A stretch of 64,000 bases of DNA from G963665925 sp963665925 (GCA_963665925.1 OY762511.1:186001-250000), one strand, 5' to 3'; shown: positions 33,466 to 43,023, counted from the first letter of the stretch. Program-made: numbers and translations. Notes: a model not told the origin generated them from the letters alone.

Positions 33466-33525
33466 GAATAAAAAAATGAATGGACGAGCCATAAAAACTT
33501 GCGCTTTGATGGGGTCCATTCATTT
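33466..33525 (+). repeat. Hairpin element C, copy 2 (intact arms; likely glmS terminator)
   Basis: Arms AAATGAATGGAC (33474-33485) and GTCCATTCATTT (33514-33525) pair perfectly over 12 bp around a 28-nt conserved loop. A T-run follows on the minus strand, so it can end transcription from glmS. Confidence 0.7.
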
Positions 33526-33627
33526 ATATACTTTTTTGTCACTCAAGATTATTCTCAAAAACTAAACTTTATTATATCTGAGCGATCTTTATTATTACTG
33601 CTCAAAAGTGGGACTATTTCAGCCAGA

Positions 33628-35463
33628 CTACTCAACCGTAACAGATTTTGCAAGGTTTCTTGGCTTGTCCACATCGTTGCCCTTAGCAAGGGATACATAG
33701 TATGCAAACAGCTGCATTGGCACAACACTTAGGATTGGAGCCAGAATGTCCAGTGTTCTTGGAATCCAGAGAACCTTGTCTGCTACCTTTTCAATCTCTT
33801 CATGACCACGCTGTGCAATCGCAACAACATAGGCACCACGCGCCTTTACCTCTTTGATATTGGACAGCGTCTTCTCGAAAATCTTTTCCTGTGTTGCAAA
33901 TGCAACAACCAGTGTTCCTTGTTCGATTAGGGCGATCGTTCCGTGTTTAAGCTCTCCTGCAGCAATTGCAAAAGAGTTGATATAGGAAATTTCCTTCAGC
34001 TTAAGCGACGCTTCGAATGCCGTATCCACATCGACACCACGGCCCATGAAGAAGACACTTTCATTGTTGAACTGGGCATCTGCCAAGTGCTGAATTTCCT
34101 CATAATTATCAAGAACAGACTGAATCGCCTCAGGCATTTGCTTTAGCCCAGACAGGAGTTCAGCATATTTTGCGTCATCGATTGTGCCTCTTAGACGACC
34201 CATATGCATTGCAATCAGATAGAATGCTGCCAGCTGAGTCGTATAGGCCTTCGTTGATGCAACACCGATTTCAGGACCTGCCCAAGTATAGAAAACATCA
34301 TGGGAATCTCTTGCTACAGATGATCCGACGACATTGACAATACTCATAATGCGTGCGCCGCATCTCTTTGCTTCACGAAGTGACTGAAGGGTATCCAGGG
34401 TTTCACCCGACTGTGATACCGCTATGAAAAGCGTTTTGTCATCTATGAAGGGATCTCTGTATCTGAACTCCGAAGCAACATCAACCTCAACAGGAATACC
34501 TGCCAGCTTCTCGATTGCGTATTTTCCAATCAGGCCTGCATGATATGCCGTACCGCATGCAACTATATAAATCTTGTTATAGTGGTCAAGGTCTTCCTTC
34601 GTCAGCTTGATGCCATCTAAGACAATATTGTCATCTGCATCAAGGCGGCGGTGCAGTGTAGCGTGAACACCCGTTGGCTGCTCGTTGATTTCTTTGATGG
34701 TGAAATGCTCATAGCCTTCTTTTTCAGCTGCATCCGCATTCCAAGTCACTTCGAAAACCTCACGGTCTACCTTCTGTCCGAGAATATCATAGATTGTAAT
34801 GTCATCCTTCGTCAGAACCACGGTTTCGTCATTCTCAATCAGATAAACGTTCTTCGTATATTTCAAAATTGCCGGAATATCAGATGCCAGGAAGTTTTCG
34901 TGCTCCCCAATACCGACGATCAGCGGACTGTCTTTACGCACAGCGACAATCTTGTCCGGCTCCGATTTGCAGATGACACCGATGGCATAGGCACCTTCCA
35001 TTTTCTTAACAGCCTTGTTGACAGCCTTAAGAAGATCGCCTTCATAATATGTCGCGACAAGGTGGGCTATGACTTCCGTATCGGTTTCTGATTTGAAAAC
35101 CACGTTCTTCTCTTCAATGAGCCAGTCTTTCAGCTTCATGTAATTCTCAATGATCCCATTGTGGATGACCGCAATATCACCTGACTGATTCAGGTGTGGA
35201 TGTGCATTCAGCACGGATGGCTCACCATGGGTTGCCCATCTTGTATGGCCAATACCAACGTTGGCACTCAGCGGCTCTTTTTCAAGAAGATCTTCTAGAT
35301 TTTTCAGTCTTCCCTTGCACTTCTTAACCTCAAGACCCATGCTCTCAGAGCTGTAAACAGCTACACCTGCAGAGTCATAGCCTCTGTATTCCAGTCTTGA
35401 CAGGCCGTTCATGAGTACAGGGACAGCCTGATTGTTTCCGATATAACCAACGATTCCACACAT
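33628..35463 (-). CDS. glmS: Glutamine--fructose-6-phosphate aminotransferase
   Basis: 611 residues. The N-terminal Cys nucleophile in MCGIVGYIG and GIGHTRWATHG form the glutaminase half; two SIS domains follow (SQSGETLDTLQSL), and the C-terminus ends DKPRNLAKSVTVE. It makes glucosamine-6-phosphate for cell-wall synthesis. The leader carries a glmS ribozyme, so the product should trigger mRNA cleavage. GGAAGGAG precedes the ATG. Confidence 0.98.
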   Translation of the reverse strand: MCGIVGYIGNNQAVPVLMNGLSRLEYRGYDSAGVAVYSSESMGLEVKKCKGRLKNLEDLLEKEPLSANVGIGHTRWATHGEPSVLNAHPHLNQSGDIAVIHNGIIENYMKLKDWLIEEKNVVFKSETDTEVIAHLVATYYEGDLLKAVNKAVKKMEGAYAIGVICKSEPDKIVAVRKDSPLIVGIGEHENFLASDIPAILKYTKNVYLIENDETVVLTKDDITIYDILGQKVDREVFEVTWNADAAEKEGYEHFTIKEINEQPTGVHATLHRRLDADDNIVLDGIKLTKEDLDHYNKIYIVACGTAYHAGLIGKYAIEKLAGIPVEVDVASEFRYRDPFIDDKTLFIAVSQSGETLDTLQSLREAKRCGARIMSIVNVVGSSVARDSHDVFYTWAGPEIGVASTKAYTTQLAAFYLIAMHMGRLRGTIDDAKYAELLSGLKQMPEAIQSVLDNYEEIQHLADAQFNNESVFFMGRGVDVDTAFEASLKLKEISYINSFAIAAGELKHGTIALIEQGTLVVAFATQEKIFEKTLSNIKEVKARGAYVVAIAQRGHEEIEKVADKVLWIPRTLDILAPILSVVPMQLFAYYVSLAKGNDVDKPRNLAKSVTVE

Positions 35464-35557
35464 AATAATGCTCCTTCCGATACAATAAACTTAGACAATA
35501 TGAGTCCTTTGTTCGAAAAGGTATTTATGGCTGACAATTATCTTCAAAAAGACACAA

Positions 35558-35575
35558 AAAGGCCTCTTGGCCTTT
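35558..35575 (-). terminator. Terminator-like hairpin between glmS ribozyme and glmS
   Basis: AAAGGCC-AAGA-GGCCTTT followed by TTGTGTCTTTTTG on the minus strand. It lies 95 bp before the glmS start codon and downstream of the ribozyme. Confidence 0.65.
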
Positions 35576-35597
35576 GATTATTTCTCGCATAGAAAAA

Positions 35598-35620
35598 GTG
35601 CATACGCTTAAGAGATGCAC
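35598..35620 (-). terminator. Second terminator-like hairpin in the glmS leader
   Basis: GTGCAT and ATGCAC pair over 6 bp with an 11-nt loop and are followed by TTTTTC on the minus strand. It is weaker than the hairpin at 35558. Confidence 0.45.
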
Positions 35621-35648
35621 CTTACAAGCCCATTTAAAATTCTCATCT

Positions 35649-35779
35649 GTCTTGATTTGTGACACAGATCACTCCGTGCTTTTGCAAGACGTTAACGGTA
35701 ATGAGTTACCGCAGGGCACCCGCCGAATATTTCGATAAACCCTGTCCTCGTCAACTGACATATGTCAGTCCTGGCGCTT
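35649..35779 (-). ncRNA. glmS ribozyme (GlcN6P-activated self-cleaving riboswitch)
   Basis: The minus strand reads GCGCCAG at the cleavage end, then GTTGACGAGGACAGGG, TTATCGAAATATTCGGCGGG, GCCCTGCGGTAACTC and ATTACCGTTAACG, then a P4 stem GTCTTG/CAAGAC. These are the invariant core blocks of the glmS ribozyme. Cleavage is expected just 5' of the GCGCC at about 35778. It lies about 185 nt upstream of glmS. Confidence 0.96.
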
Positions 35780-35857
35780 CTTGTCATTAATTTGTCAACC
35801 GCTTAGAGATTTCGCCTCCCAGCTTTAATACCATTTTTCTACAATTAACTCCTGTTC

Positions 35858-35885
35858 AGTATAGCAGAAAAATCAGCTTTGTAAA
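35858..35885 (-). promoter_or_regulatory. Predicted promoter of glmS
   Basis: TTTACA at 35880-35885 and TATACT at 35858-35863 with a 16-bp spacer, upstream of the ribozyme. Confidence 0.6.
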
Positions 35886-35984
35886 AGAAAAAAGTAAAAG
35901 TGTCATTCTTCTGTCACCACTGAGTTTACTGTGATGAGACCTGTCCCAGTAAACTCAGCAAGCTCCATTATACATCAAAACGCA

Positions 35985-36323
35985 TTAGTTCCTTGTTTCA
36001 AACTGATGACCACAGCTCTTACATGTCACCCGCACACGCCCTGCACCCTTTGGTAGGCGCATTTTGGCATAGCAGCTTTCACATTCAATGATACTGTAGT
36101 CGATGAGATCCTCAATTTTCTCCTTGTCGAATCCAACAACCAGTTCCCCGCCAATATTGAATGCGGGAACCCCCATGATTCCACTGCTTCTGAGAAGATC
36201 TCTGGCTTCAGTGTCAACACTGATATCCTTTTCAACATACTTGTAGCCCTTTTGCATAAGATATTCCTTAGCCGCGTTGCAATAAGGACAAGTCGGTGTG
36301 GTGAAAACAATGATTTCCTTCAT
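35985..36323 (-). CDS. Glutaredoxin-like protein with C-terminal zinc ribbon
   Basis: 112 residues. The glutaredoxin half has the redox site TPTCPYCNAAK and the GVPAFNIGG cis-Pro region. The last 35 residues add a ribbon with CESC and CKSC. It probably reduces disulfides or carries electrons; the ribbon may mediate a partner contact or bind metal. GGAGG precedes the Met at 36323, which is used rather than the Met at 36335. It follows the radical SAM gene by 34 bp. Confidence 0.85.
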   Translation of the reverse strand: MKEIIVFTTPTCPYCNAAKEYLMQKGYKYVEKDISVDTEARDLLRSSGIMGVPAFNIGGELVVGFDKEKIEDLIDYSIIECESCYAKMRLPKGAGRVRVTCKSCGHQFETRN

Positions 36324-36357
36324 ATTTACCTCCAATCATGCATATGATCCATTCTGC

Positions 36358-37338
36358 CTAAAGCTTGACCGCCAGAGATTTTCCGCATTTCTGACAGGCA
36401 TGCTTTTCCATGAGCACCGCCACATGCCCATGCGATCTGTCTATAACCTTTGTACCGCAGTGCGGACAATAGGTACTAATATCCGCATCGGCAACATTTC
36501 CAATGTACACGTAGTTAAGATACTTCTTGGCCAGAGTTTGTGCTTTGATCAGCGCATCTATTGCTGTTGGCGGTTTTGTATAGTGATGGGCAGGATGATA
36601 CCGGTTGATATGCAAAACAATGTCTGCACTGATATCCTTGAGCCATGCAAACATGGCAGCCAGCTCCTCAGGATCATCATTCTCCCCTTCGATAAGTAGA
36701 AGCGTCACCTCGACATGTCTGGTGTTGGCCATGATTCGAATACTCTCCATGACCGGCGCACGCTCCCCGCCGCAGACCTCATGATAGAATCTGTCATTGA
36801 AGGCCTTCAGATCAATATTGAAGGCGTCCACATACCTTAGGAGCTCTTCAAGGGGATCGGGCATAATATAGCCATTACTTACACACACCGTAGTCAGCCC
36901 TTTCTCCTTTGCACGCTTTGCCATGTCCAGGACAAACTCAAAATTGACAGTCGGTTCATTGTAAGTGAAAGCGATACCGACATTCTGGGCATCCTCAGAC
37001 ATCATCTGAAAAACCTGATCAAATGTCATTTCCTGACCTTCGGGATTTTCAAGGGCAATATGGGCATTTTGACAAAATCCGCAGCTGAAATTACACCCTT
37101 TGCTGCCTATGGAGAATATAGTTGCACCTGGCTTGAAGTGGTACAAGGGTTTCTTTTCTATCGGATCAAATGCCGCTGATGTTATGAGCCCATAGGTCGT
37201 TGTAACCAGCTGTCCATCATCATTGCGCCGCACCCGACACTTCCCTGCTTTTCCCGCCCCAATCACACATTGGTGCGGACACAGTTCACAGTGTACCCGG
37301 TCGTTTGACAAAGGCTCATAGTATTTTGCTTCATGCAT
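36358..37338 (-). CDS. amrS: AmmeMemoRadiSam-type radical SAM enzyme
   Basis: 326 residues. An N-terminal Cys pair, CELCPHQC, precedes the radical SAM site GCNFSCGFC (CxxxCxxC). The layout follows AmrS/PflA-like COG1180 proteins, with GIAFTYNEPTVNFEF and VSNGYI as conserved blocks. A C-terminal zinc ribbon has CPHC and CQKC. The AmmeMemo partner genes are not adjacent. The reaction of the family is not settled. Confidence 0.88.
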   Translation of the reverse strand: MHEAKYYEPLSNDRVHCELCPHQCVIGAGKAGKCRVRRNDDGQLVTTTYGLITSAAFDPIEKKPLYHFKPGATIFSIGSKGCNFSCGFCQNAHIALENPEGQEMTFDQVFQMMSEDAQNVGIAFTYNEPTVNFEFVLDMAKRAKEKGLTTVCVSNGYIMPDPLEELLRYVDAFNIDLKAFNDRFYHEVCGGERAPVMESIRIMANTRHVEVTLLLIEGENDDPEELAAMFAWLKDISADIVLHINRYHPAHHYTKPPTAIDALIKAQTLAKKYLNYVYIGNVADADISTYCPHCGTKVIDRSHGHVAVLMEKHACQKCGKSLAVKL

Positions 37339-37364
37339 GCTTCCATCCCCTTTAGCTTATTGGT

Positions 37365-37919
37365 TCATTTCAGTTCATATCGTTGAAGTGGAACATATGT
37401 CAACAGATCATTTACGCGCGTACTTTCGAACACGGTGATATTTCGAACATAGAATTTGTGCGCTGGCAGTCCCGCTGCCTGACTGAGTGCATCATCACTC
37501 ATATCCACTATGAATTGTCTTCCGAAAGTGATATGCGGTGTATAAGGGCTTCTTTCGATAGGAAACCCTGCCTCTATCAGTTGCTCTTCCAAACTCTTAT
37601 ATACCCTGTCCAGATGATATGTCCCGTTAGATATTCCCGCCCAGATGATTTTCCTGTTCTTTTTTGTAAATGTGCCTATTTTACCAAGCTCCAGCTCGAA
37701 GCATTCAAAGCATTTGGCAGTATTCGCAGTACAGGTCTTCACCCGCTCAAGCGCCTTCTCATCCATTTCTCCAAGGAAATGCAGGGTCAGATGATAGTTT
37801 TCTGCTCTTGCAAATCTGCCCTTTTCAACACAGGTCTCAAGGTTCTTAGCGGATGTTTGCAGTATTTGCCGGGTTTCATCTTCAAGTTCTATCCCAATAA
37901 AAATTCGCACACCCTTCAC
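37365..37919 (-). CDS. thpR: RNA 2',3'-cyclic phosphodiesterase
   Basis: 184 residues of the 2H phosphoesterase group. The two HxT motifs are YHLTLHFLG and PHITFGR. It hydrolyses 2',3'-cyclic phosphate ends of RNA. GTG codons at 37919 and 37910 are both possible starts; the first is listed. It is 26 bp upstream of amrS. Confidence 0.9.
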   Translation of the reverse strand: MKGVRIFIGIELEDETRQILQTSAKNLETCVEKGRFARAENYHLTLHFLGEMDEKALERVKTCTANTAKCFECFELELGKIGTFTKKNRKIIWAGISNGTYHLDRVYKSLEEQLIEAGFPIERSPYTPHITFGRQFIVDMSDDALSQAAGLPAHKFYVRNITVFESTRVNDLLTYVPLQRYELK

Positions 37920-37996
37920 CCGCTTTCCGCTTTAATTACCCTATACCCCATTTTCTTCTAAATAACTGTTCAGGCATCTTGTCAGGGAAACTTAAA

Positions 37997-38043
37997 GAGA
38001 CGTCCTGCAGATAGAAATGCTCCCTCTATCCACAGGACGTCTC
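37997..38043 (-). terminator. Terminator after pepA
   Basis: GAGACGTCCTG and CAGGACGTCTC form a perfect 11-bp stem, with a loop of about 25 nt and TTT after it on the minus strand. Confidence 0.75.
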
Positions 38044-38066
38044 CAATAATGCATTAAAGGACCGAT

Positions 38067-39515
38067 TTAGCAGAACTGCTTTGCAAAGTAATAGAGTGTT
38101 TTAACACCGACACCCGTAGCACCATACTCTGTCAGCCCTTGTGGCTTCTTCGTATAGCTTGGTCCTGCAATGTCCAAGTGAATCCAAGGTGTTTCTCCCA
38201 CGAACGCGCCTATAAAGGCTCCTGCCGTAATCATGCCCGCTTCTCGAACTGCATTGGTAAGATCTGCTTCCTTATGCTTAATGGTTTCCACAATTTCCTC
38301 AAAGAGCGGCATACGCCACAGCTTCTCGCCGGATAGGTCCGATGCCATCTGCATTTCACGCCATAAGCCGTCATGGTTTGACACCGCACCCGTCACGGAT
38401 GTTCCAAGCGCGATGACTTGTGCACCCGTAAGTGTCGCTATATCCACCACCCTCTTAACCTTAAGATCCTTGATGATATAATCAACAGCATCGATGAGGG
38501 TCAGACGGCCTTCTGCATCTGTACTCTTTATAAATATGGTCTTGCCGCCACGCGACTGGATGATGTCGCCCGGTCTGTAGCCTCCGCCAGAGATCATGTT
38601 TTCACAAGCTGCAACAACAGCAGTCACATTGATTTTCAACTTTTGTCCTGCAATTGCAGACATGGCTCCAATGACAGCCGCCGCGCCACCCATATCTGAT
38701 TTCATGTCAATCATGCCGTCCTTTGACTTCAGGGAGTAGCCCCCGGTATCGAAGGAGAGACCCTTGCCCACAAGGCCCAGTATGTCGTCTGGGGCATCTG
38801 GATTTCCAGGGTAAGTCATGACAATCAGATGGGGCTTGTTCTCGCTGGCTTTCGCCACAGATAGGTAGGCCGGCATGTTCAGCTTTTCAATGGCTTCCAG
38901 GTCATGTACCTTTACATTGAACCCAAATTGCTTGCCTGCAGTTTCCGCTTCGAGTGCAATGCGCTCTGGCACCATGACATTTGCAGGTTCATTCACCAGC
39001 TGTCTGGCTAGATTTGTCGCTTCACCCAGCTCAACGCCCTCTCTGAAGGGACTTCGCAGAGATTCAATTTCGGGAAGGACAACATTTATTACGGACGCCT
39101 CTGAATCCAGCTTGTCCGTCTTGTAGGCGTCAAATTTATATCCTGCCTGGGCCACTGCCGTACCCAGATCCCTCAAGAAAAAAGTCTTATCTGCCACGCC
39201 AGTGACATCAAGCAGCACCAGTTCAATACTTCCAACTTTTTTCGCTATGCCTGCAAGCGCCTTGCCTGCTTTGAAAATGTCCTTAAGACTGCCGTCACCC
39301 GTTTGGACGATGGCCGCAGATTTAAGTTTTTTCTGGTCAAGCCATACATTTTTGAAAACCGAACCCGGAGCGGAAACATATGTGTCCGTATCCTTATACG
39401 CCTGAAATAAAGCATCAAAGCTTTCATCAGGCTTTCCTGTGAGAAGCCCCTCTTCAACCTGCAGATAAACCTTAAATGCGTCATCTGATGACTTGGATAA
39501 TACATTGATTTTCAT
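38067..39515 (-). CDS. pepA: Leucyl aminopeptidase (M17)
   Basis: 482 residues. The M17 metal site is in GLSFDTGGYSLK, KSDMGGAAAVIG and KSTDAEGRLTLIDA; the last includes the NTDAEGRL-type signature. It removes N-terminal residues from peptides in the cytosol. The Met at 39515 has GGAGG upstream, so the earlier frame start at 39560 is not used. Confidence 0.96.
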   Translation of the reverse strand: MKINVLSKSSDDAFKVYLQVEEGLLTGKPDESFDALFQAYKDTDTYVSAPGSVFKNVWLDQKKLKSAAIVQTGDGSLKDIFKAGKALAGIAKKVGSIELVLLDVTGVADKTFFLRDLGTAVAQAGYKFDAYKTDKLDSEASVINVVLPEIESLRSPFREGVELGEATNLARQLVNEPANVMVPERIALEAETAGKQFGFNVKVHDLEAIEKLNMPAYLSVAKASENKPHLIVMTYPGNPDAPDDILGLVGKGLSFDTGGYSLKSKDGMIDMKSDMGGAAAVIGAMSAIAGQKLKINVTAVVAACENMISGGGYRPGDIIQSRGGKTIFIKSTDAEGRLTLIDAVDYIIKDLKVKRVVDIATLTGAQVIALGTSVTGAVSNHDGLWREMQMASDLSGEKLWRMPLFEEIVETIKHKEADLTNAVREAGMITAGAFIGAFVGETPWIHLDIAGPSYTKKPQGLTEYGATGVGVKTLYYFAKQFC

Positions 39516-39706
39516 ATTTCGCCTCCTACTGTAAGTTTCTTCTATAATTATACCATGCATTTGCCGTCGCTTATTTGAGAGTCCCCCTAAACAGGCTTAA
39601 ATTTCAGTAGGATTAAATTTTATGCTTTTAATTGGAAATCAATGAAGTCATAGGTTAAAATAACGATAACAGGGCATAATATTGAATGAAACAGGAGGGA
39701 TACACT

Positions 39707-40234
39707 ATGAACAACGAACTTAGAGTACTATGCTTGCTTGAAAAAGACTTTGAAGATTTGGAGCTCTGGTACCCGATACTGAGACTTCGGGAGGCTGGTG
39801 TCGCAGTCGATATTGCAGCGCCTGAAAAAGACAAGGTTTATTATGGAAAGTACGGTGTGCCAGCGGAACCTACACATGCACTCGACGAAATTTCAGCTTC
39901 AAATTATGACGGACTTCTCGTACCTGGCGGTTGGGCTCCCGACAAGCTAAGACGCTACGAAGAGGTTCTGACCATTGTTAAGGAGATGGATGCAGATAAA
40001 AAAGTCATCGGCCATATCTGCCATGCTGGATGGGTCCTCACCTCAGCTGATATTGTCAGAGGCAAAAACGTTACAAGTACCCCTGGAATCAAGCACGACC
40101 TGATTCATGCGGGCGCTGTGTGGCTGGATGAACCAGTGGTTGTAGACGGACATATTGTCTCCAGCAGAAGACCCCCAGATCTACCCGACTACATGAAAGC
40201 TTACATAGACGTACTCTTTAAAACTGAAAAATAA
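39707..40234 (+). CDS. DJ-1/PfpI family protein
   Basis: 175 residues. GLLVPGGWAPDKLRR and IGHICHAGWVL carry the nucleophile elbow Cys and next His of the PfpI group, and PPDLPDYMKAY is the usual C-terminal part. These act as proteases, deglycases or stress proteins; the specific role is unknown. GGAGGG precedes the Met at 39707; the frame opens at 39686. Confidence 0.92.
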   Translation: MNNELRVLCLLEKDFEDLELWYPILRLREAGVAVDIAAPEKDKVYYGKYGVPAEPTHALDEISASNYDGLLVPGGWAPDKLRRYEEVLTIVKEMDADKKVIGHICHAGWVLTSADIVRGKNVTSTPGIKHDLIHAGAVWLDEPVVVDGHIVSSRRPPDLPDYMKAYIDVLFKTEK

Positions 40235-40244
40235 AAGAACTATA

Positions 40245-40287
40245 AAAGGGACATGCTGTCTTCATGAATTTATCAGCATGTCCCTTT
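40245..40287. terminator. Bidirectional intrinsic terminator
   Basis: AAAGGGACATGCTG and CAGCATGTCCCTTT form a 14-bp stem between convergent genes. Confidence 0.9.
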
Positions 40288-40356
40288 ATGCATTCTTCGC
40301 TCTGTTCTCTTGTCCAGATGAGCTCATCTTAAAGCAATATCTACAGGTCTGGCGCA

Positions 40357-42126
40357 TTAATTGATTCTTCCAGAACGCAGGAGTGCAATGATACTGGATA
40401 TGTTTTCAAGAGGATACTGGGTGGCTTGCTTCAGCATGAAAATCTCATGGGCCTCAGCGGCATTCTTAAGCATTTCATCCGCACCAAGGGCTGAGAGTCT
40501 AAATAGATTCCACAAATGGATTCCATTTGAACTCGGCAGTGCCTGATCGAATAGCTGTATAGGTTCAATCAGGAGTTTTTCATGTCTGGTCCCCGTCATG
40601 GTATAACCGCCGCCCTTCTGATGAAATTCCCTTTCGCAGTAACGGGCCAATGTCTTTGCCTGCAATGCAAACTCAGGCATTTTGGTCGCTTTAAAAAGCT
40701 CTACGAGGCCCCATATCAGGTAGGCATAATCCTCAAAAAACGCAGGTCCCAGAGATGCACCATCCATGGTACCGCTCAGAAGTTCCTCCGGATTCCCATT
40801 CCCTCCAATCGCCTCAAGCACATGCATTGCACGTTTGATGTAGATATCTTCTTTAAGAATTGCACCCATCCTCGCCAGCGATGCGACCATAAGACCATTC
40901 CACCCTGTAAGTATCTTCTTATCAATTTTGGGCTGAGGTCTCTTATCTCTGAAGGCCTTAAGCTTCTTGTGCGCATCTTCCCAGTGCTGCTGGTCCATTT
41001 TACCTTTGCATTTTATCTGATTTGGTATCCATTTACCTTCAAAATTCGGCGCTTCGCACACACCGATCATATTGGATATCGCACCCGCTAGGCCCTTTCC
41101 GACAGCTTGCTCAATTTCCTCTGGCGTCCAAAGATAGTATGCGCCTTCTCCATGCTCAGTGATTGCGTCCTGTGCAGAGTAATAACTGCCTTTTTCTGAA
41201 AGCAGCTTTTCGTTTAGGTACTGGACAATCTCATGCGCCGTATCGGCATATCCGATCCGTCCAGTAAGCCTGTAGGCTTCTGTGTAGGTAAAGGCAAGAA
41301 CCGCATTGTCATAAAGCATCTTTTCAAAATGCGGCACAATCCACGCCTGGTCTGTTGAGTAACGCATGAATCCGTAGCCCAGCTGGTCGTATATGCCCCC
41401 TTGGCGCAGCATCATCAGTGTGTACTCACCTGCCCTGCGCAGCTGAGGTACATCAAAAGATTCACTCAAATAAAGGGATGCCATGATATAGTGGGCCATT
41501 GGAAATTTTGGTGCCTTTGAAAAGCCGCCGTATTCTCTGTCATATGACTCAATCAGCTGGTCCGCACATTCCCTGATAAGTACGTTGCGGTCCGCATGGT
41601 AATCAATGGCTACATGATTTTCCTTTTCAACGGTTTCATGAATCTGCTCACAATAGAGAACCAGCTTTTCTCTTTGATTTTCATAAAGAGACTGGGCCTG
41701 ATTCAGTATTTCTATGAAGCCGACAAGGTTGCCCTTTGTAAACTTAGGAATATAGGTTGCCGCAAAGAAGGGCTTGCCGTCAGGCAGAAGAATCAGATTA
41801 AGGGGCCACCCGCCTCGGCCGATCATATGCCGTGCATAGGTCATATAAACAAAGTCAATATCCGGCCGCTGCTCACGGTCTACCTTTACCGATATAAAAT
41901 TCTGATTGAGTATTTCCGCTACGGTTTCATCCTCAAAGCATTCTCGCGCCATCGTATGACACCAGTGACACGTGCTGTATCCTATACTCAGAAAAACCAG
42001 CTTGTTCTCTCGTTTCGCCCTGTCGAACACTTCTTCAGACCAGGTTTCCCAATGAATTGGATTATGGGCATGCTGTTTCAGATATGGACTGAGTTCATCT
42101 ATCAATTTATTTGTGAAGGTATTCAT
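40357..42126 (-). CDS. YyaL/SSP411 family protein (thioredoxin-like + glycosidase-like toroid)
   Basis: 589 residues. The N-terminal thioredoxin-like domain has LSPYLKQHAHNPIHW, STCHWCHTMARECFED (CxxC type), FISVKVDREQRPDID and GRGGWPLNLILLPDG. The rest is the alpha/alpha toroid of the family. The biochemical role is not settled. It is about 90 residues shorter than many members, apparently at the C-terminus. GGAG precedes the Met at 42126. Confidence 0.92.
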   Translation of the reverse strand: MNTFTNKLIDELSPYLKQHAHNPIHWETWSEEVFDRAKRENKLVFLSIGYSTCHWCHTMARECFEDETVAEILNQNFISVKVDREQRPDIDFVYMTYARHMIGRGGWPLNLILLPDGKPFFAATYIPKFTKGNLVGFIEILNQAQSLYENQREKLVLYCEQIHETVEKENHVAIDYHADRNVLIRECADQLIESYDREYGGFSKAPKFPMAHYIMASLYLSESFDVPQLRRAGEYTLMMLRQGGIYDQLGYGFMRYSTDQAWIVPHFEKMLYDNAVLAFTYTEAYRLTGRIGYADTAHEIVQYLNEKLLSEKGSYYSAQDAITEHGEGAYYLWTPEEIEQAVGKGLAGAISNMIGVCEAPNFEGKWIPNQIKCKGKMDQQHWEDAHKKLKAFRDKRPQPKIDKKILTGWNGLMVASLARMGAILKEDIYIKRAMHVLEAIGGNGNPEELLSGTMDGASLGPAFFEDYAYLIWGLVELFKATKMPEFALQAKTLARYCEREFHQKGGGYTMTGTRHEKLLIEPIQLFDQALPSSNGIHLWNLFRLSALGADEMLKNAAEAHEIFMLKQATQYPLENISSIIALLRSGRIN

Positions 42127-42247
42127 AATATCACTCCTTGAAATCATTTCTCATGATATTACATACCCTTGTGGGATATGGCTCAAAACCTATTTGAGAT
42201 TCATGATAGAATATAACTTGAAAATACCATGATAAGGACGTGATAAG

Positions 42248-42934
42248 ATGATTGCTATTCAGATTGCAAGCGACACCGAATGGAACGCCCTATGCACCAT
42301 CCTGGATGCCCAGGAACTGCATACTACGCCGTACGGCCCTTACTTTGACACTTCAATCCGCGAAAAGTCCTGCAGAATTTATTACTCAGGCTACTCCAAG
42401 GTAAAGGCTGCTGGTGCTTCACAATATGCCATTTCAAACTGGAGCCCGGACCAGATATTTGTTTGCGGCACTTGCGGCGGTGTCAGTTCCAAGTTAAAGC
42501 CTGAGGACATTGTCATAGCCACCGAAACTGTGTTTTATGACTGTATTGATCGTTTTACAGAAAACGATGCTCCATTCTTTCCCTATTTAGACAGCGTGCT
42601 TGAACACAGGTCCCCTCTTTCCATAGAGGGAAGGCGCATCCACTACGGACGGGTAGCGACTGGCGATCAGGATATTGATACGGATATAAGAAACATGCTT
42701 GAACCACTGGATGTTCTTGTTGCAGACTGGGAGTCCGCCGCTGTGGCACATGTTTGCGCCTTGAACAAAACACCGCTTGTGGTCATCCGCGGCGTTTCCG
42801 ATATTCCAGGCTACGAAGGTGCATCCATAGAGGATCAGGCACAGAGCTACCTTCTGCGTACACCCAAAATCATGCGTACCATTTTCCATGAGATTCTTCC
42901 GCATTTCATAGCCCAGACACCCACAGTAAAGTAA
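42248..42934 (+). CDS. Nucleoside phosphorylase / MTA-SAH nucleosidase-like protein
   Basis: 228 residues. VCGTCGGVSSKLKPEDIVIA matches the phosphate/purine loop, and DWESAAVAHVC plus IRGVSD match the active site of the PNP/MTAN superfamily. The Glu and Asp for the ribose and purine contacts are present. The substrate could be methylthioadenosine or another purine nucleoside. Confidence 0.85.
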   Translation: MIAIQIASDTEWNALCTILDAQELHTTPYGPYFDTSIREKSCRIYYSGYSKVKAAGASQYAISNWSPDQIFVCGTCGGVSSKLKPEDIVIATETVFYDCIDRFTENDAPFFPYLDSVLEHRSPLSIEGRRIHYGRVATGDQDIDTDIRNMLEPLDVLVADWESAAVAHVCALNKTPLVVIRGVSDIPGYEGASIEDQAQSYLLRTPKIMRTIFHEILPHFIAQTPTVK

Positions 42935-42970
42935 TCTGCACAGAAATGAAATTTCCTAGACATTAAAAAA

Positions 42971-42992
42971 AGCCAGCGCAAATGCGCTGGCT
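42971..42992. terminator. Bidirectional intrinsic terminator
   Basis: AGCCAGCGC-AAAT-GCGCTGGCT is a perfect 9-bp stem between convergent genes. The minus-strand T-run is the stronger. Confidence 0.9.
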
Positions 42993-43023
42993 CTATTCAT
43001 TTCAGAAATAAATGGTCTAATTA

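Larger units (their letters stand above)
32513..33627. other. Gene-free stretch with degenerate repeats
   Basis: About 1.1 kb with no credible gene. It holds two copies of a 52-60 bp hairpin element at 32603 and 33466, and three copies of AAAATAAAGT followed by (C/T)(G/T)(A/G)GTGA at 32653, 32746 and 32824. The base composition is AT-rich and short ORFs have no ribosome sites or family features. It may be the remains of a mobile or phage-derived segment. Confidence 0.6.
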
